Source of the DNA: Drosophila persimilis
Lineage: Eukaryota > Arthropoda > Insecta > Diptera > Drosophilidae
Assembly (NCBI RefSeq): GCF_003286085.1
Contig: NW_020825322.1
Span: 620,001-684,000, forward strand
DNA length: 64,000 nucleotides
Reading direction: 5' to 3'
A model generated the notes under the pieces. That model saw nothing but the letters and a program-made list of their open reading frames with translations. It searched no databases and had not been told where the DNA came from. Position 1 is the first letter of the stretch, and every line of letters starts with the position of its first letter. Shown here piece by piece: positions 50,911-63,104 of this stretch. The position numbers and the translations under genes were made by a program.

Positions 50911-53900
50911 GGTGTCCCGCTGCTTAGTTAAATGAGACATCAGTCCAGGGTCCAGGTCGAGAGCATGGACTCAGCTCTTCTACTACGTATACCAGCACCA
51001 TCATCATCGTCGTTCGGCAGCAGCAAACTGGATTACCCCATCTGAAGTCTGCTACCGGTTGGGGATCGATTCGATCCCCTGGATTGGGGATCTCTTTGGG
51101 CTCGGGACTCATTTGGGTGGGCGCACTTGTTGGTGTTATTATTGATAATGATGTTGGAGTTGTTGTTTTTGCATGTACATAATACCACAGTGAGGTCCCC
51201 CTTTTTCCCCGGTCTGGTCCTCGTTCTCGTTCTCATCCTCGTCCAACACCAAGGCTCTCACAATTTGCAACTGTGCGAAAAAAAATGAAGGGGCAACAAG
51301 AAGATGTTTTAATGTCTTCATTACGCTTCCCATTGGAGACAATCAGAAAGAGACGGAGCTACACCTACTCGTATAGACAGAGAGAGATGGAGAGAAGAAG
51401 AGATACTCGTATGGAGGAGAAGAAGGTTCGATCTGCAGAGCAGCGGGCAGAGCAGATATATATTGTTTATTTATGAATGTCATTCAATTTATTATATCAT
51501 TGTATATTTGAGTTGAGAGGGAAATGAACGCATTTTGTTGTCCCAGCCAGAGCCAGAGCCAGATCCGATCCGTTCCGTTCCGTTCCTCCGCTCTGAGCCC
51601 TGTACTGGCCTGTTCTGTCCTGTCCTGTCCTGTCCTGTTCCAAGCATCATCATCATCGTTCTCCTCCGCACTAACGGGCTTTTGGCAGCCTCATCGTCGT
51701 CTCGTTGTCGTCGTCTTGGATGTTGTCGTCTGCTTGGACATCTCTTGCCTCATCGCCGGTTATCGTTATGCCTTCTTCAGCATTTGCATCATTTCCAGCG
51801 CCAAAGCGGATCGAAGATTCCCTGTCCGCAGGTGGAGTGCCTTCGATACGAGAGGAAATGTGCATGCGATAATATTGGATAGGTTATTTGTGGGATATAT
51901 GCACATATGTGGGATGAGACTAGAAAGAGTTTACGGTGCAAAAAATACTGTAAATACTCGTACATTTTATGGATAAATAAAGGACAACACTTGAATGCTG
52001 TTCAAGGGAAAGCTATATGTTCTGATATATGTATCTGAATATTGGGTTACTATTGGATACCAGATAACACACCAATAGGTGGATGTGGAAATACCTGAGA
52101 CAAATCAAAGTCGTAGTACCTCTGGAAGCATCCAAAAATCCAACATTCTTTACTATTATCGGTATTATTTCTTGGATAGAGAAAGAGCACCCATGGTTCG
52201 AGTAGGACTTTTCAGTCGAAGATCCAGAGATTTAAACTCGTTTCTCTTCTGGTAAGTTGCTCGTTTAGCGCAATGTTCTGATCGCTGCCGCTGCCCGATT
52301 ATTGTATATCATCATGCGCCGCGCCGCTTGATTCCATTCGAACTGCATTGCCCCACCACACCGCACCACAGCGCACCGCACCACACCGTTTCGATTCGAT
52401 CCATTTCGCTTTATTCCGTTCCGCGACAAGTTGTCAATGTCTGGGCCGTGGCGAGCCTCGTGGTGTGCCTCCTCCCTCGCTCTGTGTGTTGTGTGTGCTT
52501 GTGGCATTGCATAAGATAATTGGTGATTTTCATATCGATTTATGCATCCGCTGGACTCGGGCCGACTCTTTGCTGGGGCCTCCAGCTCCGACGGTTTCTG
52601 GTTCTGGCTCTTGCTCTGACTCTAAGGTCTCTCGGCTCTGGGGCCCTGGGGCTCTGTCAGCCTGCTTTGATGATGTCGCTGACCATTAGAGAGCGTTTAA
52701 CGCTCAGCGGGTGCCGAGACTTGTCTCCGACCAAAACAATAATTAAATCATAAATTTCATCTTGGGACCGGGACCGGGACTGCGACTAGGACGAGGACTA
52801 GGACTACGCCCCCAAACTAAATCAATGTCAACACTTGGGAATTTATTGCTCTATTTGGAGAAAGTTCCCGTCCCCCCAATCAAATCACAATAAAAATACT
52901 CGCACGCCCACCAAAAACCTAAAAAAAAGATCGATCAGATCCGCCCGATCAGATCGGGCAGATTGTCCGAAATGTGGTGTGTGTGGTGGGATATACTCGT
53001 ATGTAGCTAGAGCTACGTATATTTTGTGGGCCCAACGTTTTGTAAACAATTTCCAATGCGGGCACGCCCCGCTGCGAGGCCGAGACACGTTTCACTTTCT
53101 CCCTGGACTCGCGAAAGGGGTACGGTGCGAGAGGATCTGATCTGGGTTCTCGGAAGGCCGTCGCTTGGCTTGTTAATGGCATTTATGGTGCCCCCGTCCA
53201 TGCTGCCTCTTGCCAGTTGCATGTTGCCTGTTGCCCGTTGCCCGTTGCCGGCCTCATAATCAGCGCAATTATGTTGCATTTTCAAATTCCAAGAGCTCGT
53301 TCAGAGGCTGGTCTGGTCTGGTCAGGGCTGGGCTAACAAGTGCCGCGAGTTTGCCTTTGTAAACCGCCGACCGATGGCGACGCCGCTATATCCTTGTTAT
53401 CCTGTGCTGTGCCCAACCGCAAATGTGCTAACGAATCCTGCCGCCGACGCGACCCGCACTCGTCCAATTAACGCGAAAATTCCACCTGAAACCTTCAATC
53501 GGTAGAGAGGCGTTAAATGTTCTCGCACCTTGCTGACTTGGCAAAAAAAAAAACAACAAAAAATAACAGGAGTGGGTTTATCACTCTACGCTGAACAAGG
53601 TATGAACAGGGCATATCGTTGAGGTCAGAGAGCTCTTTCCACAATCGCAGTACATGAAACATTAGATACTCTCCCGTATCCTAAGAGATGAAAATTACGA
53701 TTGAGGATACGAACAGATATTTCAGGGATTATACATGTATATTCGATCTGATAGAAGATGTGTTATTGTCTTTTGAAAGTGCAACAGAGCTTTCTAACTG
53801 GTAGAATTGATTTTTTCCCAGCGCAAAGCACTCTCTCTCACTCTGTCTCAGTCTCTCTCTCCCAGTGCCAGTGCGTGTCTCTTGTCTTGCGTCTGGGTGG

Positions 53901-56900
53901 TGTCCATGTCCAGTGGTCGCCCCGAATGGAGGACAGCTTACGGAGATGCGAAGTGATCGACACTAATCCTGGACAGAGCCGCTTACTGACAAGTCGAAGC
54001 CGACTGGGAAGTAGAAGCCGTTGAGTGGCCGGAGTGACAAGTGAGCGGATCGAGTGGTAGTGGCAGTGCTTAATGTTCGATCAAACACGATTGAGCGGCG
54101 ATCGGGGATGGGGCATCGGCGGGGAACACAACTGCCTGGTGCTCTTGAGAAGCATTATTTGACCTTTGAGGTTCCTTTTGGGGATCCTTTCAGTTGAGTT
54201 CATAAGTCACCGCTTTCTCTTTCATTTCATTCTGTCGCTCCATTAATAATAAAGCCATTATTCATGATTATCCAATCGAACGCATTTAACGATCCTTGCA
54301 CAAGGATAATGACAGCGTGCAGTTATCTTGCGGCCCCTCAATGCGCTCAATTATTGTATAATTTACCGGGGCCATTGTTCGATCGCCTTTCTTTTTTTCT
54401 ATTCAGCGATCAGCGATTGAGGATCGTTAATTTTCTGTTTTTTTTTTGTCATAAACCACTTTCTAATCGGTGCGTTGCGTCCTGTTTCGGTTTCAGGCAT
54501 TGTCTCGGGCGCGCTCTGATCTCATTAGTACGCCCCATTTAGCACCTTTCTGTGGCGGCATCAGAATCGGGATCAGGTGCATTCGGCCGCCTTTGATGTC
54601 GGCTCGAAGCGTGAACAAGTGGAGTACGAGCTAGGAGTAACGAGTAGTGTCCTTGTTACGGTATGGCTCATTGTCCTGCCACTGCACGCCCCACAGTTCC
54701 CCATCCAGTAATTGTGTCCGAATTCGATTCGATTCCCACGATTACTCTTCATGCTCAGGCTTCATGCACAGCCTTCAGGCCGGCCAGGATGTTGACCCAA
54801 CTGATTCGTTATGCTAGCGGCTCTATTGTCGGCTCTTGGCCAAATATTTGCATAAGCCTTTGCGGAAACCGGAAATCGAAATTCCACCGATCGTTATCCG
54901 CTTCCCACACCTTTCCTTTTCTCTCAACGGTATTCATCGCTTAGCGGTTTTCACAGCTAACCAAATACGGGGGAGAGCCTTGCGATCTGATCTTCCGCAG
55001 CAACCCACATCAAAATCAATAAAGCAACAGATTTCCGATCGATCCCCTGACTGACTGACTCAAAATTGATTTCTACGCCCAGATTTCTATCCCCATTCCA
55101 ATCCTCATCACGCCACGATCATCATCGGCATCATCAGCATCATCATCGGCATCAACAGCTCATCAGCATAACAATCAAAAGACTGAAAACCCTTTTGGCA
55201 CTTCCTCGCCTCGGTCTCTGCTTTGGAATTTGCCTGTTTTTATTATAATTTGTGTTTAGCAGTGTTTCCATTTTTCACACCAGATCGAACCCACAGGTGC
55301 CTGGCATACAACGGAGGGAGGTGCGGAACGGTTCCAGGGTCTGGGTCTAGGCCATTAAAAAGGCCACTTTTCGTAGAAACGCTCTGCATCGAAATTGATT
55401 CGAATGCGTTCGATTTGCTTAATTGAATTTTGTATTTTGTATTCCAGGTGGAGACCCATCGCATGCGATGAGGATGAGGATGATGATGATGATGAGGATG
55501 AAGACGAGGAGCAGTGCCAGCGGTAAGGGATGGACGGCTGCTTCTTTAATAGATTCACACGCACGTTGGATCGTCTGGATCGTTTGGTCCGTTAGGGGAT
55601 GTGGAGTGGAGACAAAAATATCCACAGATTAGCGGAAATATTCAGGCGATCGATGTTTGTATAGAAAATTCCAGCAGAAAAGTTCCTTTGGGAAACCTTA
55701 ATGGAATGGAGAGTCTTTATGGAACATCTATAACATTTTCCTCCCAAGATCAGTAGATGGCGCTTTGGCTATTAGAAATGAACATTTTGCTTTCGTTTCT
55801 TTCTCGTTTCTGGAAGCACCACTTTCATCTGTTGCCGCAATTTGCAGTTGCAGTTGCATTTGTAGTTCAGCGGAACTTCGACTCGGCTTCATTATCGAGG
55901 AGCCATAATAGATATTTGATTGAGGGGCAACGGCTACCCACTGGCTTCGGTGGAAGCTGTTGCGGGACAGGCGCTGCAACTTGAAAGAGCAGCCCAGCCT
56001 GGTGACGGCTGCGGCTTCTGCTCCTGCCGCGTGTCCGGAGTCGGGTCGGGGTCGGGGTCGGTGTCGGGCTAGGACAAGGATCACGGCCAGGTCCGGTCAA
56101 TTAGAAACACATCTTATGGGCGCAACCTCTGAAGAGGCTTACAAACGCCTGACAACTGCCTTACAATTTGCTGCCCGCTGTCCGTCTGTCCGGATGGAGA
56201 AAGAATGGAGAGCCTTATGTAATTTGCGTTGACTGCTTTTCATTATCATTGTCCTGGGCCATTGGACAATGGACTTTTGAAAGCAAGGATCAGCTCAGGG
56301 AATTGCATTCATTCTATGCCCCGCCACCGCCACCGCCACGTGCAACGCGTCCTGGAAAGGATGCGTTTGTTTTGTGCCCATCGGTTTCTCGGACATTCGC
56401 CACACGCTGCGCGTGCCTCGTTTACCAATTGTCCCCTTGGCCTTTGGCCTTTGGCCATTGCCCGAAAATTATATGCATAAATGTCACAATGTCTGGGACT
56501 GTCGTAGTCGCTCAGTCTACCTCTGCCTCCGTCTCTCTGACAGTCAGCCACAGCTGGAGGCCAGGAACGACTCGGACTTATGCAATGCCTACCATAATGC
56601 TCCTGGCTATAGCCATAGTTTCGGCTATAGGTATGGCTTCAACGGAAGCGCATCAAAGTAGAGGGCCGCTGCCAGAGAAGATTGACCTTGCCTCTTGGCT
56701 GGAACTGAACTGGAGCTGGAGGAGCTATGGCCTGGTCGTCTGTCACGGGCGCGATCATAACATTTCATTGCCATAATTTCTTATGCAAATATCCTGTGGC
56801 AGCATGGCGAATTTATTAATTACTCGCCAAATGCCCCCGACAACTGAAACTAAAGATGAAACTGGAGCTGGAGCTGGAGCTAAAGATGAGACAGAAGTTG

Positions 56901-57492
56901 GAGTTGGAGCTGGAGCCGGAGATGGAACTTGGGCTCTCCATTCCGCTGGCGGTGGTAGGAGCTTCCCCAGCCTGCCTGTCGGCTACCGGTTGAGACCGGG
57001 CGCCCTGGCAGGGATATCCTAGCAGAGAGCGTTATGATTTTTATTGGGTTTTTGTACTTCTTAAAGTACCTACCGTAATATATTTGCATTGTACCTGTAT
57101 TACTAGCCAAGCGATCAGCGCAAGAATCTCTCTGCCAAAGGAGCGATATATCGATGAAGTATTATTCCCAACTGAGCTCTCCCGTGGGTTTTCCGTAGGT
57201 CATCACTCAGCAAGGGTATCAAGAGCGTCGGCCTCCGACTAATAGCACTTCCCAGACGTTTCTATATTGGATTTTGGTATCTTCCGAAAATCAGTTCCAA
57301 AAAATACGTTGGAGTTCCACCATGTGTGTGTGAGTGTATAATTAAAATGTTCAAAAAAGCGACAGTATTCATTTTTTCATCATAAATTTCAAAAAGATTG
57401 CCATTTTGGCGCGGGACTCGCGCGTCTCCCATTTGAAGTGCACCGCAAGGCGCAAGTCGCAAGGCGCAAGTCACAAGGCGAATGACAACGAT

Positions 57493-57520
57493 GCCCGTGC
57501 CCGTGCCCGTGCCCGTGCCC
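57493..57520. repeat. GCCCGT hexanucleotide repeat
   Basis: Four to five units, unusually GC-rich for its surroundings. Confidence 0.85.
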
Positions 57521-59993
57521 CAAAAGCTGTGGAATGAACGGTATACCAGGGATAGGAGGGTACCGAGATATGGGGAAAGAGTGTGGGGTATACTCGTATG
57601 TGGCATGGGGTTGGAGAGGACTCGGAGACTCGGAGACTGAACCACATTTAATTGGGATCTGGCTGCAACCCGTTTTTGCTGTTTTGCAGTTTATTTTTTC
57701 GAGTAATTTTCAAATCAAACCAAGGTCTCAGCTCGTCCGTTCGTCCGACTGTCCGCTCGTCCGGGTGTCCGCCAGTGCCAGTTGCCAGTTGCCACTCTTA
57801 TCGGCGGCCTTCCTTCCCAAAAACTCTGGGGCCCCCAACTCTCGAGGGCCGCTTTTTGGCATGCGCGTGCGCAGCGGCAATTTGATGAAATGCATATGAA
57901 ATCAAAAGTGAATTTCGAGATGAACTCCGCTGTCCGCTAGTTGGGAAGGGGGAGAAACACCACACTCTACTGTCCGCTGTAGTGAAGGGTCAAAAACACT
58001 CCCCTGCCCGCTGCTGGGAAGAGAGAGAGAGTGAGAGGGAGAGTGCGCGGGGCGACTAATTAGCTCAGTCACGCAGTGAATGGAGAATCCCAGATATTCA
58101 TATATCGTATATATACATAAATATATACATATTTTATATTTTATATCCCTCTGAATAATGCCACGCGTCGTCTAGGCACAGCCCCTCTTGGAATGTGCCG
58201 CTAGCGGTTGGTTCTTCTCTTCTCCAATTAAATGTCGTAAATTTCATTATAAAAGCTGCAATATGACGAGTCCGTTGCTCTGATGGGGTCCACAGCTCTG
58301 GGAAGATAATTTAAATTACCTTGAGACTCCACAGAAGCAGAGGCAGAGGCGGTTGAAGTTGGAGTCAGGGGCAGAAAGAGAGACAGCCGCTAGAACCGCT
58401 TTGGCAACTCCCCACAGAGCGTATGGTAAAAATATTATAAATGACATACATTTACGGCTATTCCATGTCTATAAATCACTTATTCGACTCTCGAGTAATT
58501 TTCGAATTTTTGCACCTCCTTTTAATATGAAATACACGCCACAAAAAGATTTCATAACATAATGTGAATATGAAAGATTGATTTTGACTTAGACTATCTG
58601 CAGCATTGGTTTATTAATTCTTGAAAAATACTTGCGGTTCGGGTGTCAGTGGTTCCATTAAAAGATGACACATTCTGGCTGGATGACCACTGATTCCGTT
58701 TTAAGAAATAAAATTGGCCATAATTTGATAAAACACAATATAAAAAAAAATAATGTCTCGGTTCTTGAGCTACTGATTCCAAATACCTCTACATATATTA
58801 CACAGATTACGCCTCAAGTCTTTCTATTCGATTTACAAAATTAATTTTGCGACTTGTGAACTCCTCCCTGTCGGTGTTCCCTGACGAAGACGACGATGGA
58901 ACGAAGGAAGGAATATTTTATTTGACAATAAAAATTATTTTCGTATAAAACATTCGTTTAATCGTTTTTCACGAAAATCTTCTAGTCTTTCGAGCCATTT
59001 CTTGAACCCATTTTTCTTATAGGAGTATATCCATCTTGAGAAGATCAGGCGAAAGTTTCCCTCCGCCCGGTGGCCCATTTCTGTGGGTTTTTGCTTCATT
59101 TGTTTGTTTGGTTCATGGCAATTAAAGAAACGTGCTCCATCCTCATCCTTACCAAAGCCCATCGCTCCTCATAGCGGGGAACGGAACACCTCATCCAGTC
59201 TATAATTAAGGAAGAAGAACGCTTTTGATGAATGCCGGACGCCGCTCTTAAGGTAATTAATTTAAATAATTCGCCAAAGTGAAAGCCCCGCGGTAATATT
59301 GAGACATTTTGTCGGGTAATTAAGCCATTGACCAAAGCTCCATTCCATCTCAAAGGGAGAAATTAACTCTCCCTTTCTCTCGTTTTGGGTAAAACCTTCA
59401 TTGGAATTTGTTACATATACTCGTACTACGCAGGGTTCCTCGCATTTCTTTCATAATTTCTAATGACCCTCAATTGGTGATCGGTGATCGGTAATCGTAA
59501 TCCCCTCTAGGGCTCTTTGGGCTAAATTTTTGAAATACTTTTGAGTATCGGAACGACAGTATCATTATCATTTCAGCTGCATTGTCAATACTCGTATATA
59601 ATCAGCTTAACTAATAAAAATGTACAATTCAATTTAGATCCTTAAACGCACACAGGATGAGGGATACAGCGATACAGGATACAGCTCACGCAACACGCAA
59701 TTGTCCCTCTTGGCCCTTGTCTAGTCCTTTGATGGAATTCGGGTTTGGTGGGCGTTTTAATTGCTCGGGGCTCGGGGCTGGTGATCGGTGATCGGTGGGA
59801 ATCGGTACAAGAAACCAGAAACTGTAACAATGCCCCGAGAACGAGAGTAGAATAGAACAATTTACGATTGTTTCTGCGACAAGTGCACCTTTGTTGAGGA
59901 TCTATCTGCGAGTGCACTTGTATTTCGCAAGAAGTTACATAACATCGTTTTGTGGACAATAGTGCACGCGATCGGAATTAGCTCGTTGAAGAG

Positions 59994-60013
59994 TCTCTCT
60001 CTCTCTCTCTCTC
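59994..60013. repeat. TC dinucleotide run
   Basis: Ten TC units, flanked on both sides by GAAGAG. Confidence 0.9.
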
Positions 60014-61690
60014 GAAGAGAGACATCTCCACAATGTTCGTATTGTCGGCACTTGTTCTGTCATCTCGCTGAGAGCACGCCCCTCATTTGAAGACCATAGA
60101 TCCATGGGATAGACACTGGGATATCGGTGCGAATATCTCTAATTGCAATGCGGTTGACATGCGATCGGGTCTGTCTGCAATACCGCACCGCACCGCAGCC
60201 CCCACTCTTTTGCTCTCTTTCTCTCGCTGTGTCGCTGGGCGAAATCCTGGAAAGATGTCAGGGACGAACATAAATTACATTATTCTTTGTCAACATTTGT
60301 GAGTCAAAAACGCGTTCATGTTAAACAAATAACTCACTTGCTGCCCGTTCGCAGCTCTCCTCTCCTCTCTTCCTTTGGAGAGATCGGGAGAGCACCTCCT
60401 CTTGAGGAGCCCTCTCCTTGATGTTATTTACGAGACATCAGTCAGCATCAGACGGTGTCTGGGGCCATGGGGCCATGGGGCTGCGAGAGGTTGGTTGTGG
60501 CGTGTTGTAATAAGAGCATCCTTAATAAATCATAAATTTATTCGGCCAGAGGCCGAACGCCGATCCGGCGATCGCCAGTCTGCCGCTCCGTTCCATTCCG
60601 TTCCGTTCGCTCGATGCAGTTGCATGTAAAGAGACCTCAACAAAATGCACAAAAAATATATACATACTTGTACTCGTATATATATAAATGAGAGCCGAAG
60701 ACCCCGAGGGGCAGCAGATTCTGTTTGGATCGGCATCGGCATCGGCCCCAGGGCCTGGCCTGGGCCCGGGCCCGGGCTGGTCGCGATCGATCGAATCGGA
60801 TCGCTACATATTTCTGCATATATTGCTGCTCCCCCTGAACTCCTTGGCCGTGGAGTTGGGCTCCCTTTGGGCCATGTCAAACGTATTATTAACTTCACAC
60901 AAAAAGCGTTCGATTTTGCACCGTTTGCTGTCGCCGGACACTGTCGTATGTCGTCCAATGGGACCGCCACCAGAGAGGATCGGATTGGATCGGTTCGGCT
61001 CGGATTCGATCGCAACGGAATGGAACTGAGTGGCCCCCATCTGCAGATCAGTCTCTGTCTCAGTCTCAGTTTCAGTCAGTTAATATGCAATGCAAAAACA
61101 GGAAAAAGCCGGAAATAATAATTCGATAAATGCGCCATGAAGAGGGGGCAGGCCTCATGACCAAGAACCGTTCGAATAAGCGTTCTTCTGTGGCGAATCC
61201 ATGGCGAATACTACGAGTATCGTGGCAGCGATTGACGGAAGTGCGTATCCCAATTCATTTATCTATTAATGAGCTTCACATGGTACGTACACTAGCTCCA
61301 TCGTACAGGCAGCAGGCAGGAAATGCGCGTGGGAGTTGCCCTTTGGAGCGGATGTGGTTCGTCGGCCAGGGGATCTCGCCTAGATCAAGCCGGACTTCGA
61401 CTTGGACCTGGACCTCCGCCACGACTGCGACTTCGACTACGACCAGAAAATGTTCAATGTCCTCGTCGTCGTTTCGGTTGGCATCCGCTATCTCTGCCAA
61501 TGCCATCGCAGGGCATTGCATTTCATTGGCCGCAACTGCAGCTTCCGTTGCTTCCCAGCAGAGTCCCACTGTCTGCCACTGCCACTGCCACCGACACTGT
61601 CTCTGTCTCTGTCGCTGGGGTCCTTTGTCGGGGGCGATCTTAACAATTTCCGACTGGTGTCCACTGATCGTTGTGTGCCCATGTCTTTCC

Positions 61691-61848
61691 CATCTTTACA
61701 CTGGTAGAACAAGCCACCTAAAAAATAGCTCTGGAAATGTATGTAACTGAAATCTAAACCTTCTAGCGAAATTACAAGTCTGAGAGAATGGGAATTGTTA
61801 AGGTACAAATTGGATCGCCCAATGATATTTTCTCCCAGTGTACATCTT
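61691..61848. mobile_element. Small TIR element with 6-bp target duplication
   Basis: The left terminus TACACTGGTAGAA (61697-61709) and the right terminus, read on the minus strand as TACACTGGGAGAA (61842-61830), match at 12 of 13 positions. Both ends are directly abutted by CATCTT (61691-61696 and 61843-61848), which looks like a 6-bp target site duplication. The 146-bp element has no coding capacity and an AT-rich interior, so it would be a non-autonomous (MITE-like) DNA element moved by a transposase encoded elsewhere. I do not recognise the family. Confidence 0.6.
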
Positions 61849-62796
61849 TCTGGTTTTGGCTCATGTTTTGCATACATTGCTCGAATAACTCAAAATTAGT
61901 TCAGCCGCAACAGAAGCAGCAGGATAGCAGGATAGCAGAGCGCGGCTCGGACCATGGGAGACAATTCGCGGATCAATCGATCGATCGATCGCCTGGAATT
62001 GTCGGCATCCCGCCTCTGATTAACTCTGCGCGACCATGACCATATGCAAAAATGCGCCAGGTAAATTACTTTACTTTACTTTACTGAAATTTACGTTGCT
62101 TTGCTTTGCTTTGGTCTCAGATATATGTATGTGTATCTGAAACCTGACAAATTGTTAGGATAATTTACGACCGATCTCTAGGGAATTTAACGGTACAGGC
62201 TTTTGTTGGGTTGGTCATTGGATCAGATATCTTGGGCTGGACTAAATAATTAAATTGAGTCTCAAAAAATTCTTTTACTGTTTGGGGTAAATCTTTGAGA
62301 GTCAGCGGTCAGCCAGTTTCAATGTAATTCCAGTGGAATCTTTGCCAAAAAAGGAGTGGAGGAGGGAGGACACAGGAGTCTGGACACAAAGTTTTTGTTG
62401 CTCCAGCTCGTATAGTCTCTATGAAAAAGGCTTCAGACGAGACTGAAAGACGGGCAAAAATTGTTATTTTTTCAGAACTTCCTAGACTAAAATATGAACT
62501 ACACCAACACTTCTCACTTGACAAAATTGTTTGTTCTCTTCAATCTGAAAAGGTTCGAAAACTTCTTCCGTCTGAAATCTTTCACAGTTTTTTTTAACTC
62601 TGAGTTATCCATTCTGCAAAAACTTCTGTAAATAAAGGAGCTATACAAATTTGGATATGTGTGCCTTTTGAAATTTTGTTCATCGTCAAAAATATCAATC
62701 CTTCAGAACATCGGATCCATAATATGAGTGATTATTTTCCGCTCCAAATCACCCATTGAGAAGTCTTGAAATGATTTAGTTTTTAAATATTATCAG
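61849..62796. other. Spacer immediately downstream of achaete
   Basis: No gene is supported. It holds an ATCG run (61976-61991), TTTAC (about 62067-62085) and TTTGC (about 62096-62113) runs, a CAGGTAA site near 62058, and AT-rich sequence up to the achaete polyadenylation signal. Confidence 0.65.
62067..62113. repeat. Paired TTTAC and TTTGC pentamer runs
   Basis: Three to four TTTAC units (about 62067-62085), a short spacer, then three to four TTTGC units (about 62096-62113). Confidence 0.8.
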
Positions 62797-62851
62797 TTTA
62801 ATGTCCTCCATGTTTGTTTGTTTGTAAAAAAAAAGAGATTCTTAATAGTAC

Positions 62852-62864
62852 ATTGTCTTCCATT
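62852..62864 (-). promoter_or_regulatory. Proneural box in achaete 3'UTR
   Basis: AATGGAAGACAAT on the minus strand, an exact match to the proneural box described for the 3'UTRs of ac, l(1)sc and ato. It is complementary to the GY box of E(spl) and Brd family transcripts and was proposed to allow RNA:RNA pairing. It lies about 240 nt after the stop codon. Confidence 0.9.
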
Positions 62865-62911
62865 ATGAGCTAGATCTTAGGGTTGGAACAGTCTTATAAA
62901 CTATCTAATAA

Positions 62912-62981
62912 CCAGGCACATTCAGGGCTCTTAAGAACTAATTTGTACAGGCAAAAAAAAGTATGCTTTGAATGTGCCTGG
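62912..62981 (-). repeat. 13-bp perfect inverted repeat in achaete 3'UTR
   Basis: CCAGGCACATTCA (62912-62924) and TGAATGTGCCTGG (62969-62981) are exact reverse complements around a 44-nt loop. In the transcript this would form a 13-bp stem about 125-190 nt after the stop codon, 50 nt upstream of the proneural box. Confidence 0.8.
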
Positions 62982-63104
62982 AAAAATACAATACTTTGCT
63001 GGTGCGAGAGGTATATAATACTTGGCGGGCCAATCAATGGTTCGTTGTGTGGTTGCGACTAGCGGTGGATCGTACGTGGCAGAGGTGTACTCGCACGGAT
63101 CCGC

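Larger units (their letters stand above)
49000..61690. other. Intergenic spacer, achaete side
   Basis: No gene is supported. Repeats: TTG run (50881-50910), TGTCC run (about 51611-51641), GAT/GAG run (about 55467-55506), GGAGCT repeat (about 56861-56925), GCCCGT run (about 57493-57520) and a TC run (59994-60013). Hairpins occur at 49895-49915 and 52943-52959. AT-rich islands lie near 50.16-50.39, 51.95-52.25, 53.56-53.83, 57.03-57.30 and 58.4-58.9 kb. The octamer TACTCGTA is concentrated here: 11 copies between 49.3 and 61.3 kb. In D. melanogaster the L3/TSM wing enhancer lies between achaete and scute; I could not locate it. Confidence 0.6.
62797..63104 (-). other. ac: achaete 3'UTR (inferred)
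   Basis: About 310 nt from the stop codon to a minus-strand ATTAAA (TTTAAT at 62797-62802). It contains an exact proneural box (62852-62864) and a perfect 13-bp inverted repeat (62912-62924 and 62969-62981). The variant signal is inferred, as no AATAAA lies in this interval on the minus strand. Confidence 0.55.
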
